Assembly (NCBI GenBank): GCA_046316615.1
Contig: JBKDAN010000031.1
Coordinates: 1 to 64,000 of the forward strand
DNA: 64,000 nt
From: BJHL01 sp040378885
Lineage (GTDB): Bacteria; Planctomycetota; Phycisphaerae; Phycisphaerales; UBA1924
Direction: 5' to 3'
Below, one piece after another: positions 7,738 to 17,775 of the stretch. The position numbers and the translations under genes were made by a program. Below the pieces are notes generated by a model. That model had not been told where the DNA came from, searched no databases, and saw nothing but the letters and a program-made list of their open reading frames with translations. How positions within the stretch are numbered: the first letter of the stretch is position 1; each line of letters begins with the position of its first letter.

Positions 7738-8976
7738 ATGAGCAAGCGTGCGAACGTTGGTATGGCGTTGACGATGGTGGGCGCGATCTTCGCCGCTGCA
7801 GGGTGCGCCTCGCGCGTGCAGCAAGAACCGGTCGCCGCCGCCCATCCCGTGGAAGCTGAGCCAACCGCGCAGCAAGCCGAACCCCGCATGAGCGCACTGA
7901 CGCTCACGATGGAACAGGAACAAGGCTGGTCAGAGCCCCAGGCCGAGACACTCAACATCCGTCCCTTCGTCGGCGAAGCCGGCGTCAGCGAAGCCACCAC
8001 GGTGAACGTCAGCAAAGTCACCTTCGCCCAGGAAGGCGGCGACTTTGACCCCAGCATCTCGCGTGACGGTTCCACCCTGGTCTTCGCCAGCACGCAGCAT
8101 CGCGCCACCAGCGACATCTACGTGAAACAGGTCAACACCAAGACCGTCACGCAGCTTACTCGTGACGCCGCCCAGGACGTCATGCCCGCCATCAGCCCCG
8201 ATGGCTCCATGATCGCATACTGCAGCGACCGCAGCGGCAACTGGGATGTGTTCGTCATGCCCGTGACGGGCGGCAAGGCCTTCCAGATCACCACCGACGT
8301 GACGGCGGACGTCGCTCCCAGCTGGAGCCCTGACGGCACGCAACTGGTCTTCTCGCGCCTGGGTGAAACCAGCGGCCGCTGGGAGATGTGGACCGTCCGC
8401 GTCAGCAAGCCCGAAGTCGCGCAGTTCATCGGCTACGGCCTGTTCCCCAAGTGGTGCCCCACTCCCGGCACCGGCAGCGAAGGCGGCGATCAGATCCTCT
8501 TCCAGCTCGGCCGTGAACGCGGCAACCGCGGGTTTGGCCTGTGGACGCTGACCTACAAGAACGGCGAAGCCAGCAACCCCACGCAAATCGTGAGCGACAC
8601 GGGCAACGCCCTGATCAACCCCTCGTGGAGCCCCGATGGCAAGTGGATCGTCTACGCCCAGGTGCCCATGACCCAGGCCAGCAGCGCGACTCCCGAAAGC
8701 AGCAGCCTCTGGATGACCAGCACGCAAGGTGAAGGCACCGTGCGCCTGACCACCGGCCACGGCGTGGCGCTGAGCCCGGTGTGGAGCCGGAACGAGCAAC
8801 TGTTCTTCGTGAGCAACCGCGACGGCGTGGACAACGTCTGGTCGATGCGCATGCAGGACGCCGTGCGTACCGCCAGCGCGCTGGTGGCACCGGGCAACGC
8901 CGCCATCGCGGTGGAACTGCACGCTGAGACGGCCGAGGAAGAAATCGAAACGGCGAGCGAAGAAGAGAGGGAATAA
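7738..8976 (+). CDS. TolB-like beta-propeller lipoprotein
   Basis: 412 residues. A lipoprotein signal (MSKRANVGMALTMVGAIFA, then AAAGC) puts the protein on a membrane facing the periplasm. The body is a WD40/PD40-type propeller with repeated blade motifs DFDPSISRDGSTLVFAS, DVMPAISPDGSMIAYCS, DVAPSWSPDGTQLVFS, INPSWSPDGKWIVYAQ and ALSPVWSRNEQLFFVS, as in TolB. TolB proper works with Pal and TolA, but none of those genes is nearby, so a general periplasmic protein-interaction role is safer. The ATG at 7738 has AGGAG eight bases upstream. The C-terminus is Glu-rich. A second lipoprotein gene follows 144 bases later on the same strand. Confidence 0.88.
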   Translation: MSKRANVGMALTMVGAIFAAAGCASRVQQEPVAAAHPVEAEPTAQQAEPRMSALTLTMEQEQGWSEPQAETLNIRPFVGEAGVSEATTVNVSKVTFAQEGGDFDPSISRDGSTLVFASTQHRATSDIYVKQVNTKTVTQLTRDAAQDVMPAISPDGSMIAYCSDRSGNWDVFVMPVTGGKAFQITTDVTADVAPSWSPDGTQLVFSRLGETSGRWEMWTVRVSKPEVAQFIGYGLFPKWCPTPGTGSEGGDQILFQLGRERGNRGFGLWTLTYKNGEASNPTQIVSDTGNALINPSWSPDGKWIVYAQVPMTQASSATPESSSLWMTSTQGEGTVRLTTGHGVALSPVWSRNEQLFFVSNRDGVDNVWSMRMQDAVRTASALVAPGNAAIAVELHAETAEEEIETASEEERE

Positions 8977-9057
8977 CCCTCGACTTCGTCAGCTTTTCAG
9001 AGCACACTTTCGCGGGCAAGTCGGGCAGATGCGGCGGTCCAATGCGTGGAACCCGCC

Positions 9058-9075
9058 GCGGGCAGGCTTGCCCGC
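9058..9075 (+). promoter_or_regulatory. Intergenic stem-loop between two lipoprotein genes
   Basis: GCGGGCA-GGCT-TGCCCGC, a perfect 7-bp stem, 46 bases upstream of the second lipoprotein start. No T-run directly follows, so it is more likely a processing or attenuation structure than a full terminator. Confidence 0.4.
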
Positions 9076-9120
9076 AGTGCGTTTTGCAGGGCAAATCGCG
9101 CAATCGCCGATGCTCATGGC

Positions 9121-9906
9121 ATGTGGCGATGGATGTGCATCTTGGCGGTGGCAGGTGCGGTGACGGGTCTGAGCGCGTGCAAATCGGGGCCGCGTCAGGA
9201 CCGATTGGTAGCCCCCCGCGCGTTGCAGGCTCCGTACGACGCCAGCAAGGGCGAAGTGCTGTGGGCGGTGATTCCCCTGCGCAACGAGAGCGGCACCACG
9301 ATCGTGGATGAACTGGTCGTGACCGACAAACTGATCGGTGCGATCGAAGAAGTGCGCGGGCTGCGATGCCTGCCGCTTGATCGCACGCTGGCGGCCATGG
9401 AAGCTCTCGAACTGCGCAGCGTGCGCACGCCGGGCGAAGCGCGGCAACTGGCGCAGGCACTGGGCGCGGATGCGGTGGTCGCGGGCAACATCACGGCATA
9501 TGACCCGTACACGCCCATCATGGGTATCTCCCTCGCGCTGTACGCGCGGCCGGGATCGCTGCTGAGTGAACAGACAAACATCGATACGCGGCGGCTGTCG
9601 CAAGCAACCAGCGACACCACACCGACCGAAGCCGATGCGCAGTGGACGGCGCGACCTGTCGCGCTGTTCAGCGAGCGATTTGACGCGAAGAACCACACAA
9701 CTCTGCTCGAAGTGCAGCAGTTTGGCATGGGCAGGTCACGCGACACCAGCGCCCTGGGCTGGCGGCGCTACACGGCGAGCATGGACCTGTACAGTGAGTT
9801 TGTGATGTTCAAAGGCGTTGATGGACTGTTGCAGCAGGAGTGGACGCGCGTGGCGCGGGTGCAGATGCCCAAGACGACGGAGCGGCCTGTGGCGGGGGCG
9901 GAGTGA
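9121..9906 (+). CDS. Lipoprotein of unknown function
   Basis: 261 residues. MWRWMCILAVAGAVTGLSAC is a lipoprotein signal peptide with Cys after LSA. The mature part contains VLWAVIPLRNESGTT, LVVTDKLIGAIEEVRGLRCLP, and RQLAQALGADAVVAGNITAYDPYTP, a pattern like the periplasmic nucleotide-free fold seen in outer-membrane assembly lipoproteins (GNA1162/CsgG-like: an early RNES strand, then ALGADAVVxGxIxxYDPY). That similarity suggests a CsgG- or LpoB-like role in envelope assembly, inferred only. The ATG at 9121 begins the signal; 25 further codons of open frame upstream are not signal-like. It follows the TolB-like gene and ends at a bidirectional terminator. Confidence 0.8.
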   Translation: MWRWMCILAVAGAVTGLSACKSGPRQDRLVAPRALQAPYDASKGEVLWAVIPLRNESGTTIVDELVVTDKLIGAIEEVRGLRCLPLDRTLAAMEALELRSVRTPGEARQLAQALGADAVVAGNITAYDPYTPIMGISLALYARPGSLLSEQTNIDTRRLSQATSDTTPTEADAQWTARPVALFSERFDAKNHTTLLEVQQFGMGRSRDTSALGWRRYTASMDLYSEFVMFKGVDGLLQQEWTRVARVQMPKTTERPVAGAE

Positions 9907-9960
9907 TGCGGATGGAAGATGGCATCAAGGCATGAGGGTGAATCCAGCATACAAAGCAAC

Positions 9961-9984
9961 AAGGCCTCGCTTTCGCGGGGCCTT
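9961..9984. terminator. Bidirectional intrinsic terminator
   Basis: AAGGCCTCGC-TTTC-GCGGGGCCTT, a 10-bp stem (one G-U pair) with a 4-nt loop, followed by GTGCGTTTT on the plus strand and TTGTTGCTTT on the minus strand. It sits between the convergent lipoprotein (ends 9906) and S74 (ends 10011) genes. Confidence 0.8.
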
Positions 9985-10010
9985 GTGCGTTTTGAAGTTT
10001 TGGATGGTGA

Positions 10011-11630
10011 TTACTTGCTCTGTGCGGTGAGCAGGGCTTCGAGCTTTTCGAGGCGGGACTTGAGATCATTGATCTCGGCGTCCTTCTCGGCGCGGAGGTC
10101 GCGGAGGGCTTCGACCATGAGGGCCGTGGTTGAGCGTTCGGTGACTTGCTTGAGGCCGTCGGCGCCGGTGGTGACCCAGTCGGGGAAGACGGTTTCGACT
10201 TCTTGGGCGACCAGGCCAATCTGCGTGCCGGGCAGGGCGCGGCCGTCTTCGACGAACTCGGGCTTGTAGGTGTAGGCGTGGCCCTTGAGTTGGAGCAGGC
10301 GGTCGAGGGTGCCGGTCATGGGCTGGATGTTGGTCTTGGTGCGTTCATCGCTGAGGACGCCCCAGGCGCCGCCGCCTGTTTTGAGCGCGGCGCCTGTGCC
10401 GATGTCGAACAAGAACCGGTCGTTGCCATTGCCTTGGAGGATGAAGGAGCTTCCGGTGGTGCTGGTCATGTCGAGGTACAAGTTGCTGCCGTTGCCGCCG
10501 GCACCGAAGCGATAGATTCTGGCGTTGCTGCCGGCAGTGCCCGTGAAGTTTTGCACGCCAAACTGAAGCGCGTCATCGATGCGGGTGGTTCCGACGTTGT
10601 GCAGACGGGCGGCGGGTGCATCGGTGCCGATGCCGACGTTGCCGGTCACAGTGTCAATTGAGAAGCGGTTGGGGGTGAACAAGGTCGTCGTGGACGTATC
10701 GCCGAATCCAAACGCGTTGGAACCTTGAGCGCGATAGCCCATGCCGATCGCATTGAACCCCGAACGAATGAACGCCATGTGCGAGCCCGTGATGTTGTCA
10801 GGGCGCGTGATCTGCACAGTGCCGAGACGTTGTGGGTCAGATCCGATGCCATCGGAGACCTCGAACTTCGCGAGCGGCGCGGTGCCGCCGATGCCGACGT
10901 TGCCAGCGGGTGTGATTCGCATGCGCTCAGCAGTTGCTGAGAACGCAGCACCACTCTGGAAGATGATGTCGCCGCCATTGGGCGCATTGAATGAGTTGAT
11001 CCTGTTTCCACCCGACCGAATGATGACATCGCCTGGACGAATGAACGACTGGTCGGCGTTGCGGGCCCTGCCAGCTTCGAGTATGAGGTCGCCGCCGTCG
11101 GCGGCGTTGCCCGAGGGGTTCGCATCGCCAGCGGTGACGATCAAGTTTGTGCCGTTGGCGTTCAAGGGCGTGCTTGGAACATTGATGCGGCGATCGGCAC
11201 TCGTGAGCAGTGCGATGTCACCGTTCGCATCGACATTGATGCCGCGCGTTGCGAGGCTGAAGGGCGCGGGGGTGAGGGGCTGACGCGAACCGAGCGTGAC
11301 GAACGAGCCGCTGCCAGCGGGGTTGCGGACTGCGATCTCCAGGAAGAGGGTTTGGTTCGAGGTGTAGGGGTTCACGCCGAAGTCGACGGGCGTGGCGAAC
11401 AGGCCGCTGGTCACGCTCACTCCAGTTTGAACGACGCTGGAGCCCAGTTGCGAGCCGCCAGTGGCGGTGGTAAAGAGCCTGAACTCAAAGTCGGCGGACG
11501 AATCGACGGGCAGGCCGTCGCTCTTGAGTTGGCCCTGGTACGTGAAGGCGGTGCCTTGGGCGAGCGCGGGTGCGGCTCCGGCGGCGAGGAAGACGGCGAG
11601 TGCGATGCTCTTGACGGCGCGACGAATCAT
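10011..11630 (-). CDS. Secreted fibre-like protein with C-terminal S74 self-cleaving chaperone domain
   Basis: 539 residues. A Sec signal peptide (MIRRAVKSIALAVFLAAGAAPALAQ) is followed by an N-terminal domain starting GTAFTYQGQLKSDG, seen in many planctomycete surface proteins, then a Gly/Asn-rich beta region (GNVGIGG, GNVGIGTD) like trimeric tail fibres. The C-terminal part is an intramolecular chaperone auto-processing domain: SDERTKTNI with the nucleophile Ser427 and Lys432, then GLVAQEVETVFPDWV, and a closing coiled coil. S74 domains help fibres trimerise and then cut themselves off. GGAG precedes the ATG. The gene is divergent from the ECF sigma gene across 231 bases, so the two may share control. 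Confidence 0.88.
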   Translation of the reverse strand: MIRRAVKSIALAVFLAAGAAPALAQGTAFTYQGQLKSDGLPVDSSADFEFRLFTTATGGSQLGSSVVQTGVSVTSGLFATPVDFGVNPYTSNQTLFLEIAVRNPAGSGSFVTLGSRQPLTPAPFSLATRGINVDANGDIALLTSADRRINVPSTPLNANGTNLIVTAGDANPSGNAADGGDLILEAGRARNADQSFIRPGDVIIRSGGNRINSFNAPNGGDIIFQSGAAFSATAERMRITPAGNVGIGGTAPLAKFEVSDGIGSDPQRLGTVQITRPDNITGSHMAFIRSGFNAIGMGYRAQGSNAFGFGDTSTTTLFTPNRFSIDTVTGNVGIGTDAPAARLHNVGTTRIDDALQFGVQNFTGTAGSNARIYRFGAGGNGSNLYLDMTSTTGSSFILQGNGNDRFLFDIGTGAALKTGGGAWGVLSDERTKTNIQPMTGTLDRLLQLKGHAYTYKPEFVEDGRALPGTQIGLVAQEVETVFPDWVTTGADGLKQVTERSTTALMVEALRDLRAEKDAEINDLKSRLEKLEALLTAQSK

Positions 11631-11861
11631 GATGCTTCTCCGGTGTGTGCGTGATCGCGAGACGATGTTGGCCGTGAAACGCCGGCCTCCCAAGAGACTC
11701 GCGGAAGAAGCAACCAGCGCGCAAAGTGAATTGGGAGAATTTTTCGGGATGTCTTCACAATCGCTTTGCGCAGCGGGCGTGGCGTACGCGATCCTTACAC
11801 AGCGAAAGACCCGTCCGATAGGCAACCGATCAGGCGACGAGAGATCTGGAGGATGACAACG
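11631..11861. promoter_or_regulatory. Divergent promoter region between S74 gene and ECF sigma gene
   Basis: 231 bases separate the two divergent starts. The stretch is less GC-rich near 11720-11760 (GGGAGAATTTTTCGGGATG). I could not recognise a confident -35/-10 pair. ECF genes often control their own promoter, so a sigma-specific site may lie here. Confidence 0.4.
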
Positions 11862-12446
11862 ATGTGGACGAGTGTCTTCATGACCGATCGAGCCGCCAGC
11901 ACGCCTGCCGGAAGCGACGCGACCATTCGCGAGTTGCTACCGCTTGTGTATGACGAACTGCGATCGCTGGCGGCGCATCATTTGTCACTACCCGGCGAAC
12001 GAGCCCACACACTGCAGCCGACGGCGTTGGTCCACGAGGCGTACCTGAAGATGGGCTCGGCCGACAAGCGTTGGTCTGGTCGCGATCACTTCATGGCTGT
12101 CGCGACGATCGCGATGCGGCAGGTGCTGGTGGACCACGCGCGTCGCAAACAGGCGGACAAGCGCGGCGGCGGGATGCAGCGCGTGGACATCAGCGTGGAT
12201 GGCATGGAGGAAGACGCGCACGCGAGTCGTGAGTTTCGCGTGCTGGAACTGCATGACCTGCTCACGCAACTTGCCACGCTTGACGCGCGAGCGGCGCAGA
12301 TCGCGGAGATGCGTCTGTTTGGCGGGATGAGTCAGGACCAGATCGCCAACGTGCTGAATGTGTCCCGAGTGACGGTGACGACTGATTGGCGATTCGCCCG
12401 CGCGTGGCTGGCCTCACGCGTCAATGACGAACGCGAGGCGACGTGA
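11862..12446 (+). CDS. ECF-subfamily RNA polymerase sigma factor
   Basis: 194 residues. Region 2 includes ELLPLVYDELRSLAAHHL, followed by LQPTALVHEAYLKM; region 4 includes LDARAAQIAEMRLFGGMSQDQIANVLNVSRVTVTTDWRFARAWL. The LVHEAYLKL-type motif places it in the planctomycete/acidobacterial group of ECF factors that are paired with serine/threonine kinases. GGAGG at 11848-11852 lies nine bases before ATG 11862 but abuts the ATG at 11853, so 11862 is preferred. The stop overlaps the kinase start (GTGA), meaning the two are translated together, and the kinase probably replaces an anti-sigma factor as the control. Confidence 0.93.
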   Translation: MWTSVFMTDRAASTPAGSDATIRELLPLVYDELRSLAAHHLSLPGERAHTLQPTALVHEAYLKMGSADKRWSGRDHFMAVATIAMRQVLVDHARRKQADKRGGGMQRVDISVDGMEEDAHASREFRVLELHDLLTQLATLDARAAQIAEMRLFGGMSQDQIANVLNVSRVTVTTDWRFARAWLASRVNDEREAT

Positions 12447-15031
12447 GTGACGGCGCTCATCCACAATCTGACGCGTCGCGTCTGGCCCGCGCCAAGGCGA
12501 TCTTCCTTGATGCGATAGAGATGGGCATCGCGCATCGCGAAACGTTCGTCGATGAACGATGCGGCGATGATGTCGCTCTTCGCGAGCAAGTGCTGCAACT
12601 GCTCGAAGGCGAGAGCAAGCCGCTGCCGATTGAGAGTCTTGCCGACGACATTCGCGCGGCGGCCGGCGACCAGCGCGTCGGGACCAAGGACCTGCCCGCG
12701 TCGATGATCGGGCGGTATCGACTCGTCGAACGGCTGGGCGAAGGTGGATTCGGTGTTGTTTTCGCGGCAGAACAAACTGAGCCGGTCAAGCGGCGCGTGG
12801 CGCTCAAACTCATCAAGCTGGGGATGGACACGCGGCAGGTGATTGCCCGCTTTGAAGCGGAGCGGCAGGCGCTGGCGATGATGGACCATCCGAGCATCGC
12901 GAAGGTGTTTGATGCGGGTGCGACGGAAACCGGACGCCCGTACTTCGTGATGGAACTGGCCAAGGGCCTGCCAATCACGCAGTACTGCGACGTGAACACG
13001 CTGGGGATCCGGGCCCGGCTTGAACTGTTTCTGCAGGTGTGCGACGCTGTGCAGCACGCACACAGCAAGGGCATCATCCATCGCGATCTGAAGCCGAGCA
13101 ACATCCTCGTGACGGAAACGAATTCTCGTGCGCTGCCCAAAGTCATTGACTTCGGCATCGCCAAGGCGACCAGCGATTCACTGACGGATCGCACTGTGTA
13201 CACCCAACTGCGGCAGATGATCGGCACACCTGAGTACATGAGCCCTGAACAGGCCAATGTCTCGGCGCTTGACATTGATACGCGCTCTGATGTCTACTCG
13301 CTTGGTGTCATTCTGTACGAACTGCTGACGGGTACGACACCTCTCGATGCGGCAAGGGTGCGATCGGCCAGTTACGGAGAACTGCAGCGGATCATCACCG
13401 AGGAAGATCCGCCGCGTCCCAGCACTCGTGTGACGAAGCAAACGGTCACGATTGTGCATGTCGCGAGCAGCCGGCGCTCTGATCCACGCAAACTCACCAC
13501 TTCTCTTCGCGGCGATCTGGATTGGATCGCGATGAGGGCGATGGAGAAGGATCGCGAACGGCGATACGAGTCGGTCAGCGCACTGGCGGCGGATATCGAG
13601 CGTCACCTCGCGGGAGAAGCGGTTCTGGCCGCACCGCCCAGCACGATCTACCGCGTTCGCAAGTTTGCACGCCGGAACTGGATTGTGGTGTCCGCCGCGT
13701 CGGTGGCGGCGGCGGCGCTTCTCACCGGCGCGATCGGCTTCGCGTGGCAGGCTCAGGTTGCACGACGCGAGCGGGACATAGCTGGTCAGCAGCGCGATGT
13801 GGCACTTGCCGAGCGAGCCCGCGCGGAGAACACGATGCAATTCGTGCTGTCCATCCTGCGATCGGGCGATCCGACGACTGGCATGGGCGGCGACGATGTG
13901 ACTGTGGTGCAAGCGATGAACACGGCGATCAGCGATCTTGAGGGAGGTCGGTTCGCGAGTGATCCGGAGACCGAAGCGAGCCTGTGGACCGCGGTCGCGG
14001 AGGTGATGCACTGGTACACGCGCGAGAATCAAGCGGTGGAGCTGTATCAGAACGCGCTTGATTCCATTCGGCGCAAGCACCCGGGCGATCATGCTGGCGT
14101 TGCGAGCGTCATGTCGCGGCTTGCATACTTCAAGTATGCACGGGGCGACGCGGACGGGGACGGGCTGGCTCGGGAAGCTGTGTTAATGCTCGAGCGACTC
14201 AAGATGCACGACACGGTGGAGATGATGGATGCGATCAACACGAGCCTGATCGTGCATCGCAATCGAAGTGATGAGGAGTCTGTCGCCGGGTTTCGACGCA
14301 TGTGCGAGATGCAGCAGCGTCTGCAACCGGGCGACAGCGAGCAGATGGTCGCCAAGTTGTGGAATCTTGGACGATTGCTGCTCAAAGTGCGGGAGCAGGA
14401 AGAAGGCGAACGAGTGCTTGTGCAAGCCCTGGAGATGAGTCGGCGACTGAATCCAGAGGGTTCGGAGATGGTCTCCAACGCGCTCGGCATCGTCGGGTCT
14501 GCGAAGCTGGCTCGCGGCGAGCACGCGAAAGCGGAACAACTTGCGGTGGAGTCGCTCGAGATGCATCGGCGATTCATCAAGCAGCCGACGCTGGACGGCG
14601 CAGGCAAACTGAGGGACCTTGCGCAGGTTCGGTTCGCGATGGGAAGATTCGCGGAAGCTGAAGCGGACTGCACCAATGCTCTCAAGTATCTCGCGACGCG
14701 GAACCACATCAGCACGGCGGGTGCGTTCAGCCTGCGGGCGCGTTGCCGGCAGGCCATGGGACGGATGGAGGAGGCGAGAGCGGACTTTGATGCGTCTATA
14801 GCCGCGGCGCGGACGTTGTCGGCACGCGACGGTGGCGATCTTCTCGCGGAGATGCTGTGGCGGTCGGGCGAAGCTCGACTGGCGACGGGCGACGCTGCGG
14901 GCGCGCTGATTGAGCTTCGAGCGGCACATGAGATAGCGGAGCGTGAGTTCTCGTCGCAGCGCGCGTTGCGAGCGGACATTGAGGCGGCGTTTTTGAGGTG
15001 CAAAGCTGAGATAGAGGCACGGGTGAAGTGA
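12443..15031 (+). CDS. PknB-type serine/threonine kinase with transmembrane and TPR regions
   Basis: 862 residues from a GTG start overlapping the sigma gene stop. Kinase domain about 90-390: GEGGFG (99-104), ALK (Lys122), HRDLKPSN (Asp215), DFG (237-239), GTPEYMSPEQ, RSDVYSLGV. A membrane helix follows at about 412-436, then a coiled coil and a long TPR-like region facing outside (e.g. AEQLAVESLEMHRRF, FAEAEADCTNALKYLA). Known planctomycete sigma/kinase pairs signal by phosphorylating the sigma factor; here the TPR sensor could report an envelope signal. All catalytic residues are present, so it should be active. Confidence 0.94.
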   Translation: MSDGAHPQSDASRLARAKAIFLDAIEMGIAHRETFVDERCGDDVALREQVLQLLEGESKPLPIESLADDIRAAAGDQRVGTKDLPASMIGRYRLVERLGEGGFGVVFAAEQTEPVKRRVALKLIKLGMDTRQVIARFEAERQALAMMDHPSIAKVFDAGATETGRPYFVMELAKGLPITQYCDVNTLGIRARLELFLQVCDAVQHAHSKGIIHRDLKPSNILVTETNSRALPKVIDFGIAKATSDSLTDRTVYTQLRQMIGTPEYMSPEQANVSALDIDTRSDVYSLGVILYELLTGTTPLDAARVRSASYGELQRIITEEDPPRPSTRVTKQTVTIVHVASSRRSDPRKLTTSLRGDLDWIAMRAMEKDRERRYESVSALAADIERHLAGEAVLAAPPSTIYRVRKFARRNWIVVSAASVAAAALLTGAIGFAWQAQVARRERDIAGQQRDVALAERARAENTMQFVLSILRSGDPTTGMGGDDVTVVQAMNTAISDLEGGRFASDPETEASLWTAVAEVMHWYTRENQAVELYQNALDSIRRKHPGDHAGVASVMSRLAYFKYARGDADGDGLAREAVLMLERLKMHDTVEMMDAINTSLIVHRNRSDEESVAGFRRMCEMQQRLQPGDSEQMVAKLWNLGRLLLKVREQEEGERVLVQALEMSRRLNPEGSEMVSNALGIVGSAKLARGEHAKAEQLAVESLEMHRRFIKQPTLDGAGKLRDLAQVRFAMGRFAEAEADCTNALKYLATRNHISTAGAFSLRARCRQAMGRMEEARADFDASIAAARTLSARDGGDLLAEMLWRSGEARLATGDAAGALIELRAAHEIAEREFSSQRALRADIEAAFLRCKAEIEARVK

Positions 15032-15335
15032 TGCAAGTGGGTCGGATGTGACACCGGCCGAGTTGGTGTCGATGGAGTTGCAATCGCTCGTGGTACCGGA
15101 AAGCGCGGGTTATAGGGTGTCAGACACCAGACATATCGGCAATAATTGCCGAATCTGGGGGGGATAAGTGGGTTATATATCCCTCTTTACGGGTTCAGGT
15201 CGATAATTTTCCTCCCGGGCGTTATGGACATGAGGCGAAAGTCGCATCACTGATGCGTCGATGAGACCTTCTGCAAGCCCCATATCTGCCGGACACGGAT
15301 GTACGGCGGATCAGGCCTCGCAAGGAGCCGAGCAA
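15032..15335. promoter_or_regulatory. 304-base intergenic region with two perfect palindromes
   Basis: Between the kinase stop and xerC. It holds GGTGTC-A-GACACC (15116-15128) and TCGGCAAT-A-ATTGCCGA (15136-15152), both exact. A run of seven or more G and an AT-rich patch (GGTTATATATCCCTCTTTA) follow. The layout fits regulator-binding sites plus a promoter for the recombinase gene. No protein-like reading frame is convincing here. Confidence 0.5.
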
Positions 15336-16376
<1,041 letters not shown>

Positions 16377-16400
16377 AGAAGGACCCATCGGGATCGTGAG

Positions 16401-17738
16401 TCACTTTTCTTCGCTGTCACCTGAACCCTTCAACTGATCTGCATCCCCGGGCTTTTGCCCGCTTTCCTCGATCAGACGTTCTGACACGATCGCCCGCACC
16501 TCGCGGGCGATTGTCATTTCGTCGGTCAGGGTGTTGTCCAAGGGAAGGACGGCCCGCAGGCGGTGCTCGCTGTCGATGATGAGCACGGCTGCCCGCGTGG
16601 TGCCTGGGGCGATGCGACGCAGCGTGGAGCGGCCTGCGCTGGTCCAGAGAAAGAGCGGCGTGTCTTCGGAGATTGCGCCCAGTTGCTGGCGGGTATCGCG
16701 GATGAAGGCGGGGGCGATCTGATCAAGCTCGAGCACGCCCACACTCAGCACGAGCAATCGCGGCGCGGTGGTGATGCCTGCTTGACGCTGATTGGCGAAC
16801 TCACGCGAGAGATTGTCAAGGGCGCGACGAGCCGCGAGCACGTTGCGCGCGGGAATCTGTTCACCTGGCAAGACGCAGATGAGCGCGGCGGCCGTCATGG
16901 CGTTGGCTTTGGGCGGTTCTTCGGCCAGGCTTCGCAGGGCGTCTGTGAGCGACCAGCCGCTGAGGTCGTGGCGGTGCATGCCGAGCGTGGGGACGCGATC
17001 GCCAATGGCGACATCACCTGGCAGCGGACGCAGATCCGTCAATCTCGCGACGGGCGTGCGATTGCTGACATCAACTGTCCACAGGTCAGCACGCTTGGCA
17101 TCGGGGGTGTCGAGCGGCTCGACCGTGGCGCGGAGGGTGAGGGCGGGCGATTCGATGGTGTAGCTCGTGAGGCGAGAGTCAGCGTTGGTGATGAACTCGA
17201 CTCGCGCATCTGCGGCTGCGCCGGCGAGCGGCTGGGCACCGGACCATGTCACGAGGCCTGCGCCGGTGACTTGCATCGCGGGCTCGATGGCAAGCTCTTC
17301 CGTCGGGCGCGGATCGAGGGCGAAGCCGAGCTGCGGCAGGGGAATCTGCGGCAGAGCGGACGCGAGTGACGCGGGAGTCAGACCGGCGGCGAGTGTGGCC
17401 TCGAAGAACTGCTCATCGTTCTGCGTGTGGACGGCGATGAGGCGATCGTCTTGTGCGTAGATGACGAGGCGGCCCATTTCCAAGCGCAGGCGGCGCGGAC
17501 GCTGCGTGCGCGGATCGCCCGCGTCCACACGCAACGTGACATCGCTTGTGACCTGGTGCTGCGCATCGGTCGCGGTGAGCGAGACGCGCTCGGCGATTGC
17601 GCCGAAGCGGTAAGCGCCCAGCATGCGTGCGACGGCCGTGGGCACCTGCGCGGGATCAGCCGGTGATGACGCAGGCTGCGCGACGGCGCATGCAGCGGCG
17701 GACAAAGCAAGGGCGAAGGTGAGCCGGGAGGCGAGCAT
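16401..17738 (-). CDS. Secreted protein, LolA-like N-half and thioredoxin-like C-half
   Basis: 445 residues with a signal peptide (MLASRLTFALALSAAACAVAQ). The first half (about 35-230) has alternating beta strands (VSLTATDAQHQVTSDVTLRVD, RRLRLEMGRLVIYAQDDRLIAVH) as in LolA/DUF2092-type lipid- or lipoprotein-carrier folds. The second half has RLLVLSVGVLELDQIAPAF and AAVLIIDSEHRLRAVLPL, arranged like a peroxiredoxin/thioredoxin fold, but the active-site Cys pair is missing. So a periplasmic binding role is more likely than redox chemistry. Both assignments are inference from pattern. It ends convergent to the recombinase gene, 24 bases away. Confidence 0.7.
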   Translation of the reverse strand: MLASRLTFALALSAAACAVAQPASSPADPAQVPTAVARMLGAYRFGAIAERVSLTATDAQHQVTSDVTLRVDAGDPRTQRPRRLRLEMGRLVIYAQDDRLIAVHTQNDEQFFEATLAAGLTPASLASALPQIPLPQLGFALDPRPTEELAIEPAMQVTGAGLVTWSGAQPLAGAAADARVEFITNADSRLTSYTIESPALTLRATVEPLDTPDAKRADLWTVDVSNRTPVARLTDLRPLPGDVAIGDRVPTLGMHRHDLSGWSLTDALRSLAEEPPKANAMTAAALICVLPGEQIPARNVLAARRALDNLSREFANQRQAGITTAPRLLVLSVGVLELDQIAPAFIRDTRQQLGAISEDTPLFLWTSAGRSTLRRIAPGTTRAAVLIIDSEHRLRAVLPLDNTLTDEMTIAREVRAIVSERLIEESGQKPGDADQLKGSGDSEEK

Positions 17739-17775
17739 GCTCGATTCTTCGCGTGCTGCATGCGGCGTGTGCGTG

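Noticed and set aside
6376..8976. A single 866-residue protein
   Set aside because: The middle part is antisense to a clear PlsC gene and low in complexity; the real plus-strand gene starts at 7738 with a lipobox and ribosome site.
11688..11730. Insertion-sequence end near the S74 gene
   Set aside because: No inverted ends, target duplication or transposase frame; only a short AT-richer patch.
15173..15200. A tRNA or rRNA fragment in the AT-rich patch before xerC
   Set aside because: A GGGTTCA-like string is there but no acceptor stem, anticodon loop or CCA end could be formed. No tRNA was found anywhere in the window.
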